NCBI RefSeq assembly: GCF_033118175.1
Contig: NC_083701.1
Span: forward strand, 10,869,501-10,933,500
DNA length: 64,000 nt
Reading direction: 5' to 3'
Source of the DNA: Dama dama
Taxonomy: Eukaryota; Chordata; Mammalia; Artiodactyla; Cervidae
Numbering within the stretch: position 1 is the first letter of the stretch; every line of letters starts with the position of its first letter. This document shows positions 30,985 to 40,294 of this stretch, piece after piece. Under the pieces are notes generated by a model. That model was given only the letters and a program-made list of their open reading frames with translations. It was not told the origin of the DNA and did no database searches. The position numbers and the translations under genes were made by a program.

Positions 30985-33876
30985 ATGCTTTGTTTTTTGG
31001 ATGATGGAGCGGGAATGGATCCAAGTGATGCTGCCAGCGTGATCCAGTTTGGGAAGTCGGCCAAGCGAACGCCTGAGTCCACCCAGATTGGGCAGTACGG
31101 GAATGGGTTAAAGTTGGGCTCGATGCACATCGGGAAAGATTTTATCCTCTTCACCAAGAAGGAAGACACCATGACCTGCCTCTTCCTGTCACGCACCTTT
31201 CATGAGGAGGAGGGCATTGATGAGGTGATAGTCCCATTGCCCACTTGGAACGCTCGAAACCGGGAACCTGTCACAGATAACGTGGAGAAGTTTGCCATCG
31301 AGACAGAACTCATCTACAAATATTCTCCCTTCCGCAATGAAGAGGAGGTGATGACTCAGTTCATGAAGATTCCTGGGGACAGCGGAACGCTGGTAATCAT
31401 CTTCAACCTCAAACTTATGGATAACAGAGAGCCAGAGCTGGACATAATCTCAAATCCAAGGGATATCCAGATGGCAGAGATTTCCCCGGAGGGCACCAAG
31501 CCAGAGCGCCGCTCCTTCCATGCCTACGCTGCCTTGCTCTACATTGATCCCCGGATGCGGATCTTCATCCATGGGCACAAGGTGCAGACCAAGAGGCTCT
31601 CCTGCTGCCTGTACAAACCCAGGATGTACAAGTACACATCAAGCCGGTTCAAGACCCGCGCGGAGCAGGAGGTGAAGAAGGCTGAGCACGTGGCGAGGAT
31701 TGCTGAAGAGAAGGCACGGGAGGCAGAAAGCAAAGCTCGGATGTTGGTAGTGCGCCTGGGCGGAGATCTCACACCGGACTCCAGGGTGATGTTGCGACAG
31801 GTCCAGAACACAGCCATTACTCTGCGCAGGGAAGCCAACGTCAAGAAGTGGATCAAGGAGGCTAAGCAGCGAGCACTTAAAGAACCTAAGGAACTGAACT
31901 TTGTTTTCAGGGTCAACATCGAACAACGGGACCTGGATAGAATGTTCATCTACAACTGTAGCCGCCTGATCAAGATGGCGTGTGGTGGGGTTGTTGGGGT
32001 CCTCGATGTGCCCTACCTGGTCCTGAAGCCCACACACAACAAGCAGGACTCTGTGGACGCCAAGGAGTACCGGCACCTGCTGCGGGCCATGGGGGAGCAC
32101 CTGGCGCAGTACTGGAAGGACATCGCCATTGCCCAGCGGGGAATCATCAAATTCTGGGACGAGTTTGGCTACCTCTCTGCCAACTGGAACCAGCCCCCAT
32201 CCAGTGAGCTGCGCTACAAGTGGCGGCGATCCATGGAGATCCCAACCACCATCCAGTGTGATCTGTGTCTGAAGTGTCGGACACTCCCCTTTCAGCTGAA
32301 TTCTGTGGAGAGGGATTACCCTGACACTTGGGTTTGCTCCATGAACCCTGATCCTGAGCAGGACTGGTGCGAGGCCTCTGAGCAGAAGCAGAAGCTCCCC
32401 CTGGGGGCTCTGAGAAAGGACCCGAAGACGCAGGAGGAGCGGCAGAAGCAGCTGAGGCAGAAAATCCGCCAGCAGCAGGAGAAGCTGGAGGCCCTGCAGA
32501 AAACCACACCCATTTGCTCCCAGGCTGACCTGAAGACACTGCCCTTGGAAGTGACCACTAGACCTTCCTCTGAGGAACCTGCACGTAGACCTCAGCGTCC
32601 TTGGTCGCCTCCTTTACCTGCTGTGATCAAGAATGCCCCGAGCAGACCCCCTTCCCTTCAAGCTCCCAGGCCAGCCAGCCAGCCCAGAAAGGTTCCTGTC
32701 ATCAGTAGCACCCCAAAGCCTGCTGCCCCAGCCGCCCGGGAGGAGGCCAGCACTTCCTGGCTACTCCAGCCTCACGAGGCACCCTGGAAGCCTGCCAACA
32801 CTCTGGTCAGGCCTGCGTCCCGACCCAGCCCACCGGTGCAGTCACCGTTACCATCTCCCCAGCCCAACTCCAGGAGCCCTCGGGAGGTCCCTTCCCCCCG
32901 AGCCCTGAAGACTCCAGTGGTCAAGAAGCCAGAGCTGCCCGCTAAACTCTTCCCGCAGGCCACTCTTGGTCGGAAGCAGAGCCTCGGGGTCTCTGATGAG
33001 GAAGAAACAGAGGAAGAGGCTGAGAAGAGGAAGGAGAGGTCCAAGAGGGGCAAGTTTGCTGTGAAAGAGGAAAAGAAGGACTTGAATGAGCTCTCAGACG
33101 GCTCTGGGGAAGAGGACTCGGCTGACCTCAAGAGCGCTCAGAAAGATAAAGGGCTGCACGTGGAGGTGCGTGTGAATAGGGAGTGGTACACAGGCTGTGT
33201 CACAGCTGTGGAGGTGGGCAAGAATGCGGTGCGGTGGAAGGTGAAATTTGACTATGTGCCCACAGACACAACACCAAGAGACCGCTGGGTGGAGAGAGGC
33301 AGCGAGGACGTGCAGTTGATGAAGCCCCCGTCCCCAGAGTATCAGAGCCTGGACACACGTCAGGAGGGCAGGGAAGAGGTGGTGGTGGCGGTGGCCCCGG
33401 CAGAGGATTCGGTAGCCCAGCAAGCTGTAGCCACGGCAGAGCCCTCCACCTCGGACCGCATCCCCATCGAACCTGACACCATCGCCCCCAGCACCAACCA
33501 CGAGACCATTGACCTCCTCGTCCAGATTCTTCGGAATTGTTTACGGTACTTCCTGCCTCCAAGTTTCCCCATCTCTAAGAAGGAGCTGAGTGCTATGAGT
33601 TCAGATGAGCTGATATCGTTTCCTCTGAAAGAGTACTTCAAGCAGCATGAAGCTGGGCTGCAGAACCTGTGCCATTCCTACCAGAGCCGCGCCGACTTGC
33701 GGGCCAAGGCTTCTGAGGAGAGCCTGCGCACCTCCGAGAGAAAGCTGCGTGAGACGGAGGAGAAGCTGCGGAAGCTGAGGACCAACATCGTGGCACTCCT
33801 GCAAAAGGAAAGAGACATTAACACAGACGACGAGCTGGATGCCTACATCGAGGACCTGATCACCAAGGGGGACTAG
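30985..33876 (+). CDS. MORC2: 963-codon open frame of the MORC2 retrocopy (short-isoform-like)
   Basis: The frame starts at the codon matching MORC2 Met63, the initiator of the shorter known MORC2 isoform (about 970 residues), and runs unbroken to TAG. The stop at codon 59 is therefore upstream of it. Visible regions by residue of this frame: DDGAGMD (6-12) and IGQYGNGLK (35-43) of the ATPase; a charged coiled coil about 225-300; a CW finger (IQCDLCLK, then CSMN and CEASEQ) with all four cysteines but Cys in place of the usual Trp at residue 431; a Pro-rich linker 520-640; an acidic run DEEETEEEAEKR; a chromo-like segment about 725-787; a coiled coil about 890-945. It lacks the N-terminal ATP-binding helix with the catalytic Glu and Mg-binding Asn, so it should not hydrolyse ATP. 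The start has a weak Kozak context (TTTATGC). Whether it is translated is unknown. Confidence 0.6.
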   Translation: MLCFLDDGAGMDPSDAASVIQFGKSAKRTPESTQIGQYGNGLKLGSMHIGKDFILFTKKEDTMTCLFLSRTFHEEEGIDEVIVPLPTWNARNREPVTDNVEKFAIETELIYKYSPFRNEEEVMTQFMKIPGDSGTLVIIFNLKLMDNREPELDIISNPRDIQMAEISPEGTKPERRSFHAYAALLYIDPRMRIFIHGHKVQTKRLSCCLYKPRMYKYTSSRFKTRAEQEVKKAEHVARIAEEKAREAESKARMLVVRLGGDLTPDSRVMLRQVQNTAITLRREANVKKWIKEAKQRALKEPKELNFVFRVNIEQRDLDRMFIYNCSRLIKMACGGVVGVLDVPYLVLKPTHNKQDSVDAKEYRHLLRAMGEHLAQYWKDIAIAQRGIIKFWDEFGYLSANWNQPPSSELRYKWRRSMEIPTTIQCDLCLKCRTLPFQLNSVERDYPDTWVCSMNPDPEQDWCEASEQKQKLPLGALRKDPKTQEERQKQLRQKIRQQQEKLEALQKTTPICSQADLKTLPLEVTTRPSSEEPARRPQRPWSPPLPAVIKNAPSRPPSLQAPRPASQPRKVPVISSTPKPAAPAAREEASTSWLLQPHEAPWKPANTLVRPASRPSPPVQSPLPSPQPNSRSPREVPSPRALKTPVVKKPELPAKLFPQATLGRKQSLGVSDEEETEEEAEKRKERSKRGKFAVKEEKKDLNELSDGSGEEDSADLKSAQKDKGLHVEVRVNREWYTGCVTAVEVGKNAVRWKVKFDYVPTDTTPRDRWVERGSEDVQLMKPPSPEYQSLDTRQEGREEVVVAVAPAEDSVAQQAVATAEPSTSDRIPIEPDTIAPSTNHETIDLLVQILRNCLRYFLPPSFPISKKELSAMSSDELISFPLKEYFKQHEAGLQNLCHSYQSRADLRAKASEESLRTSERKLRETEEKLRKLRTNIVALLQKERDINTDDELDAYIEDLITKGD

Positions 33877-34090
33877 GGCCCGGAGCCAGAGATCAGCTCC
33901 CCTGCCCCTCAAGGCAGAGCTCCTGAGGGTGGCGTTTCATTTATGGGTTGATGGACTTACCTTGGTTTGACTCATGGGATATTTGTGCTTTGGGTGGGAA
34001 AGAGACTCTGATTCTTTGAATCTTCCACCCTAAGTTTATAAATATTTTTTGAAAGAAACAAAAAAATAAATAAATAAAAAATAAAAAAAT
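33877..34090 (+). other. 3'UTR and poly(A) tail of the MORC2 retrocopy
   Basis: About 180 bases of 3'UTR end in TTTATAAATATTTTTTGAAAG. They are followed by an A-rich tail already eroded to AAAATAAATAAATAAAA-type sequence (34057-34090). No AATAAA is seen at the usual distance before the tail; a variant such as ATAAAT may have served. Confidence 0.75.
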
Positions 34091-34110
34091 AAAGCAATTG
34101 TACTCCAATT
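34091..34110. repeat. Right target-site duplication of the MORC2 retrocopy
   Basis: AAAGCAATTGTACTCCAATT matches 29963-29982 at 19 of 20 positions. It is followed by TTAAAAAAATTAA, which fits the original tail of the host L1. Confidence 0.8.
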
Positions 34111-34130
34111 TTAAAAAAATTAATATCTCT

Positions 34131-34914
34131 AAATCAGGAAGGGACACACGTTTTCCAGTGCCCCAGTACACACAGCCTTGATAAAGAACCTCTCTATGTG
34201 CAATTCTGTGCTACCTACACACCCTTCTTATCTGTGGTTTAGTCTCTTGAGGTGACATTTCTCCCAGGAGGAAGTGTTCTGTGAATGCTCATTGTTCCAA
34301 TGCTCAAGTCATATAAATGTCATGGAGGAAATTATTAATTTGGCATCCTGGTCCATTTGTCAAACTCCTGGCAGTTCAGGCATGGAGCCAGCCCTGTGAC
34401 CAGTTCCACCTGGGTGAACTGAGAGAATCAAGTTTTCAGGCCTAAAAATGTGCTGCTCTGACCATACAATAGCTTCTGCCATTTCATCCCCCTCCTTACC
34501 TCTCTGCTTAGACACATACAATTAAAAATCAAAACGCCTCCTCCTAGTGCTCTGATAGAGGTCTCCAGATGTGAGAGAATTTCAGAAGAAAAAAGTGACA
34601 CCCCAAGATGACTGAAAAAGAACTTCTGAACCTCCTTTCCATCTGCAAAATAAAGGTGTCTAACTGCATCCTCTTGGATTGTTTAATCAAGCATTTCTGA
34701 GCATCTACTGTGTGTGAAGTATTATGACAGGTGCTTTGAACAGGACTTCATAGAGCAATGATGCGGGGAGTTCAAAGGCACCAAGAGTCAGTAGTTTTGA
34801 CTGTGTGACATCTTTTGTATTCACTGCCTAACAGTCACAGTAATTAGTAGAGAGAACTTTGGAGTTTACAATGCATTTGATTCAAAAGTCAAAGTGACTC
34901 CCATGAAAACAAAG
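34131..34914. other. Intergenic, nothing recognised
   Basis: No gene or clear repeat. A few MIR/L2-like words lie near 34690-34745. Confidence 0.4.
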
Positions 34915-36075
34915 CAGTTCACATGACAAGATGCTCAACATCACTAATTATCATAGAAATGCAAATCAAAACACAAGGAGATATCACCTCACACCTGTCA
35001 GAATGCCTGACTTCAAGAAAACAAGAGATAAGTTGTTGGTGAGGATGTAGAGAAAAGGAAGTCCTCCTGCACCACATCTTTTGTACTCACTGACTCACAG
35101 CAATAATTAGTAGAGAGAACTTTAGAGTTTACAATGCATAGTAAAGTTTACAATGATAGTAAATTGGTGCAGACATTACAGTAAATGATATGGAGCTTCC
35201 TCAAAAATTTAGAAATAGAACTGTCATATGATCCAGCAATTTCCCTGCTGGGTATTTACCCAAAGAAAACAAAAACACAAATTCAAAAAGATATATGTAC
35301 TCCACTGTTCATTGCAGCATTATTTACAATAGCCAAGAAGCAGAAGCAACTTAAGTGTCCATCAATAGACTGATGGATAAGAAGATGTAGCATATATCTT
35401 CTTTATCCAAATTTAACCTTCTTTATCCAACTTTATCCTTCTTAAAGGCATTGGGTCTTAGTTACAACTTGTGGGCCTAGTTGCCTCATGGCATGTGGTA
35501 GTTTAGTTCCAAGACGAGGGATTGAATTGGCATCCTCTGCATTAGAAAGCAGATTCTTAACCACTGGACCACCAGGGAAGTCCCTAGTATATACATTCAA
35601 ATGGAATATTACTCAACCATTTAAAAATCTTCCCATTGCTAACAACATAAATGGTTCTAGAGGGTATTATGCTAAGTGAAATAAGTCAGAGAAAACAATG
35701 CATGATCTCACTTATATGTGGGACCTAAAAAATAAACCAAAAATAGACTCATAGGTACAGGGATAAATGGGTGGTTGCCAGAGGGAGGGGGTTGGGGTTG
35801 GTGAAATATGTGCAGGAAATTAAGAGGTATGAGCATCTAGTTATATAATAAATAAGTCACAGGTATACAACATACAGCATAAGACATATGGTCAATAATA
35901 TTGTAATAACTGTATGGTTTACACCATGATCTACCATGATCTACACCATCATCTACACCATGATCATAAACTACCATGATCATTTCATAATTACGTAAAT
36001 GTCAAACCATTATGTCATACACCTGAAACTAACATAATATTGTATGTCAATTCTATTTCAATTAAAATTAAAGAA
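34915..36075 (+). mobile_element. Older L1 (L1M-type) 3' part, split by a CHR SINE
   Basis: Sense ORF2-end wording (AGATGCTCAACATCACTAATT, then a frame with LSYDPAISLLGIYPKKTK) continues into the 3'UTR (GGGTGGTTGCCAGAGGGAGG). The element is cut by an antisense CHR SINE and ends near 36070 with AACATAATATTGTATGTCAAT. Confidence 0.75.
35445..35586 (-). mobile_element. CHR-type SINE
   Basis: The + strand shows GGGATTGAATTGGCATCC, CAGATTCTTAACCACTGGAC and CACCAGGGAAGTCCC, the antisense head of the family. Confidence 0.8.
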
Positions 36076-36384
36076 CAAATCCGAAACAGATCAGCTCTAA
36101 CAGCCCAAAACCCAGTCTCACATAGAATAGGATGATGTGGTCATTCTCATCCACCAAAAGAAAATTCAGTCCTATCTGAAGAAGGACCACTTCACCAAGA
36201 GTCTCTACATTTTTATACACAATATCTGATATTCAATCAAAAATGTACTGGTATGCCAGAAAAGGGGAAAAAATGAACAAAAGCCAAGAGGGGAAAGAAA
36301 ATGACATAAGTGAATCTCCAGATTATCCACATATTTAGGTTATCAGGCGTAGGCTTGATAATCATCAAGACTAAAGTTATCTTT

Positions 36385-36498
36385 TCTATGGAGTTTAAGC
36401 AAGCTCCAGAAGTTGGTGATGGACAGGGAAGCCTGGCATGCTGCAGTCCATGGGGCTGCAAAGAGTTGGAAATGACCGAATGACTGAACTGAACTGAT
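36385..36498 (+). mobile_element. BovB 3'-end fragment
   Basis: Sense terminus, CTCCAGAAGTTGGTGATGG to GACTGAACTGAACTG, ending in the simple repeat typical of BovB. Confidence 0.82.
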
Positions 36499-37114
36499 TC
36501 TAGGGAGCAGATGGAAAGGTAGAAGAGATTACCAGAAAATTGAAATCCCCTTCTAAAACCATCAAACAGCAATTCTAGAAAATTTCCAAATAGTTAAATA
36601 AAAGTAATAATACAGTAAATGGCTTTAATAGCAGATTATAAACAGCTAAAGTGCAGATTTGTGCCTCAGGGTCACTAAAAATATTCAAATTAAACACACA
36701 TAAAAAAATGATGGTGGCAAATATAGAAAAAATCATAAGAGGCATTTGGGACATATTAAAGACATCTAATATATTGTGTAACCAAATCCAAGAAATGAGA
36801 AGAGGGAGAGAAAAGGCAAAACAAATATTTGAAGAGGTATTTTCAATTCTTAAAACTATTGGAAGATACCAAGTTGCAGAATAAAGCAATATCTAAGCAT
36901 ATTGTAGTAAAACTGTTAAAAATCAAAGGAAAAGAAAAAAAGTCTTAAAAGCATCCAGATAAAGAAGATGCCTTACATTCAAAGGAATAGCAATGTTTGC
37001 TAACTGACTTTTCAACAGAAATTATAGATGCAGTCAATGCAATAAAATTTCTAAAGTGCTAAAATAAAATAACAACTAATCAAAATTCTCATATGCAATT
37101 CCCTTCCTCTCCAA

Positions 37115-37136
37115 AAATAATAATAATAATAATAAT
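37115..37136. repeat. (TAA)n microsatellite
   Basis: About seven AAT/TAA units in the ancient L1. Confidence 0.9.
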
Positions 37137-38233
37137 TCTTCATAAATGAAGGCAAATGACCAAATGGCATTTATGCCAGGAATCAGCTGATTTCATCATA
37201 AGAACTGTATTAACCTAGTCCAAAAAATTAAAAGATCAAAGGATAAATGTAATTATCTCCAGAGATGCTGAAAAGTATCAAAATTCAATATGCATTTCCA
37301 CTTAACCATTTAAGAAAATAAGAACTGCTGAATACTTTCTTAACAACATCTTCCTTAGTGGGAAGACATTAGGGACTTAACCACCAAGATCAAGAACAAG
37401 GAAAATATGTTCACTATCTCTTCTGCTTTCAACATTATGCTGGAAGTAGTAGCCAATGCAATTTGATAAGAAAAATCAACTAAAGCTATGCAAAGTTATA
37501 AAGAATAAATTGCCTCTATTTTCAAGTAATATAAGCTAATTAAAAAAAAAAAAAAAAAAACTCTAGAACAAGATGGCGGAGGAGTAGATGGACATGGAGT
37601 ACATCTCTCTCCATGGAATACATCAGGAATACACCTTCAGACACAGAAGTGCATGCAGAACACCAGCTGAGAGTGGACAGGAGTAGCTGACTAGAGGGAA
37701 AGAATATATAGAACCATGCAAAACTTGGTAGGATGAAGGAACAAGGGGAAAAACAGGAGTGGTAGTAGGACTGGACCTGCCCTGGGCCAGTGGGGGAAAT
37801 GAAGCAGGGGTCCAGTCTCCACATCGGGGCAATTGTCTGAGTCAGAGGAGAAACATTTAAGGCTGAGAGTGAAACAGCTGATCTGTGGCAGCCTAAATGG
37901 AATGAGAATCAGTCTTTGCGGCAGCCATACATACCCAGGACAGGGATGCAGATCCCCTGGAAGGCGCAGTGGCTGGGAGCTGGAGTTTGGGGATTGTGGA
38001 GTGATCCCAGAGCAAGGGCTGCTGTTAACTGTGGAGAGATGGATCGAGGGGAGGTGAGGGAGGAGACTGTGGTGGGAAACGCCTGTGGAGGAAAGCTGGG
38101 CAGCCATGGAAGCAAGGCAATATGGCTGAGTCACGCGTAGTGGGTGGCGCCATCACCATAGCCTCTCTCCCCCAGACAAGTGAGCATGTGCAGCTGAACA
38201 ATAGAGAGGTTGGCCCATCAAATGCCTGTCACT

Positions 38234-38590
38234 GAACTACAGAGCAGGACCCCACCCAGGTGCCCCTTTAAGTGCCTGATGTGGGAACTACCGAGCAGAA
38301 CCCCACCCAGGTGCCCCTTTAAGTGCCTGATGTGGGAACTACAGAGTAGGACCCCACCCAGGTGCCCCTTTAAGTGCCTGATGCCTGATCTACAGAGCAG
38401 GACCCCACCCAGGTGCCCCTTTAAGTGCCTGATGTGGGAACTACAGAGCAGAATCCCACCCAGGCACCCCTTTAAGTGCCTGATGTGGGAACTACAAAGT
38501 AGGACCCCACCCAGGGGGTCCCTCTATGTACCTGACTCACTGAACAACAAAGAAGGACCCCAGGCAAGGGAGTCCTCTAAGTGCCTGAAT
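38234..38590 (+). repeat. 51-bp tandem repeat in the L1 5'UTR
   Basis: About seven units start at 38234, 38285, 38336, 38387, 38438, 38489 and 38540. The core is CCCACCCAGGTGCCCCTTTA. The first five are nearly identical and the last two degenerate. The 17-codon unit yields a repetitive frame (PPRCPFKCLM) that is a by-product of the period being a multiple of three. Confidence 0.92.
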
Positions 38591-40294
38591 GGGGAGAGCT
38601 ATGGAAAAACTGGCCAAAGAGGCCTTCTGATCTCCAGCTACAAGAGGCTGGAAAAAAGACTCTGGTGGGGCCATAACTCCTGTGGCGGAGGCAGTCTGCG
38701 TTCTTGCACACTTGGCACCACCAGGGTCCCCACAAGCCAAGCAGCTGTGACACATTCATGATCAACGCTCACTGGGGCAGAGCTGCCACAGGCAAAAAAG
38801 TCTTGCATCTATGGGCACAGGGTCACTTCAATAGTGTCTGACTATTTGCAACCCTGTGGCCTGTGGCCTGCCAGGCTTCTCTGTCAGGGAGGGGGGTTCT
38901 CCAGGCAAGGATACTGGAGTGTATTGGCCAATACTGGTTGCCATACCCTCTAAAGCACCATATTTCCTGCTGCCCTAGCCGCCAACTCCTCTAAGTACCT
39001 GGTGCTGCCAGAACCCCTGTGACCCAAGCAGCTGCACTGCCTCCACCCCTGGCCCTCACAGGGGCAAACCCAAGTCCTCCAGGGCAGCCTCAGGAGCAAA
39101 CCCCAGGGGACGACCCACATGCAGAGTGGAAATAAAGCCACAACTGAAACCCAGGGGCCGTGTGGCTAAGGAAGGAGACCCAAAACCTTCCCCCCAGCTG
39201 TACAGGCTGCAGATTAAACCCACACGGTCAACTAGGCAGACTCTGTGTCTGTGCAACAGACAAAAGGTCGAGAGCTCCCACAAAAGCAAACGCACTAGTT
39301 CTGATGGCTGTGGAGGCAGCTATTGGAGGCAAGAACACACAGGAGTAGGACCAGGTTAGAGTCTGAGCTGCCCCCACAGCAGGTGCAGAGGTCAGCAGTG
39401 TTGGAGGGCGTCCTAGGGAGGCGAGCTGGACTGTGACTCCCAGCGAGGGAAAGGACCCTGACAGCAGAGACTCAAGAGAAACATTTACTATTCTTATGTT
39501 TTGACTTGCTCTGTAGATTCTTTTGGATTTTTTTTGGTTTTCCTTTTTTTCTCCCCTCTGCTGTGGTTGTCGATTTTATTGGCATTATGAAATCTAATTA
39601 AGCTTTTGAGCTTTTTTTTTCTCAGTCACATTTTTTATTGTTGTTATAAACCTCTGCCTCTACGTTGGGCTTTTGCTGTTCTGCATTTTCCTTTTGTTTT
39701 TGTTTGTTTGTTTGTTTTTTCCTTTTTTAATTTTAATTTTTTTAAATCTATTATTATTTTTCTTCATTTATTACTTTGTTTGCTTCTCCTACTGTTCTTT
39801 TCCCCTTGCAGTTAATTTTTAATGTATATAAATCTTCTTTATCTACCTCTATTTAAATTTGCATACTGATTCTTTTTTCTTTCTTTCCTTTCCTCTGAAC
39901 ATATTTGTTAGTTTTATTTTCATTGCTTTATTACCCACTTGGCACCTTGCTTTAATTTTGATTTCCAGTTTGTGCTTTAGTTAGTTTTGTTCTGGTAGAT
40001 ATAATTTTTGGTTGCCTTTGTTCACTGGGTCAATCTATCATACTTTATTTTTGTTGGACTGTTTTGATTTTGCTTATGGGTGTATATGTATATGTGCATA
40101 TTCAGTCACACTTTATATTGTTGTTATAAACTTCTGCCTTTACATTGGGCCTTTGCAGTTTTGTAGAGTTTTCCTTTTTTTCCCCTTTATTCTTTCTTTT
40201 TCTGTTTTTTTTCCTCTTTATATAATTTTAATTTTTTTAAACCTATTATATTTTTTCTATGTTTATTCCTCTATTTGCCTTTCCTACTGTTCTT

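Larger units (their letters stand above)
29983..34090 (+). pseudogene. MORC2: Processed retrocopy of MORC2 (intronless, nearly full-length)
   Basis: The parent gene encodes a nuclear GHKL-ATPase of the MORC family. It compacts chromatin and works with the HUSH complex to silence transposons. This copy has no introns. It has an 816-base 5' leader, 1025 codons from ATG 30799 to TAG 33874-33876, about 180 bases of 3'UTR, an A-rich tail (34057-34090) and a 20-bp target-site duplication. One nonsense codon (TGA, 30973-30975) replaces Arg59, and there are no frameshifts. Domains in order: GHKL ATPase (codons 1-270), coiled coil (about 285-360), CW zinc finger (about 480-530), proline-rich linker, chromo-like domain (about 785-850) and C-terminal coiled coil. 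Substitutions hit key sites: E35K at the expected general base, S106L, R110H, and Trp to Cys in the CW domain. I call it a retrocopy that may be a pseudogene. Identity is certain, but the functional status is open. Confidence 0.93.
36085..37541 (+). mobile_element. Ancient L1-type remnant (left part)
   Basis: Degenerate sense L1: ORF1-like wording around 36650-37080 (AAGATGCCTTACATTCAAAGG), then ORF2-like wording around 37160-37540 (CAGGAATCAGCTGATTTCATC). It is interrupted at about 37541 by a younger L1. Similar old L1 sequence resumes near 47820 and runs to about 48560, suggesting one split element. Confidence 0.6.

Noticed and set aside
38234..38590. CRISPR-like regular spacing
   Set aside because: Units are contiguous tandem copies with no spacers, in a mammalian L1.
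38210..38761. A 183-codon frame with repeated PPRCPFKCLM units
   Set aside because: It is produced by the 51-bp L1 5'UTR repeat, whose period is a multiple of three. No protein family resemblance.
39606..39815. Phe/Leu-rich frame resembling membrane segments
   Set aside because: Product of a T-rich L1 5'UTR; composition alone explains it.
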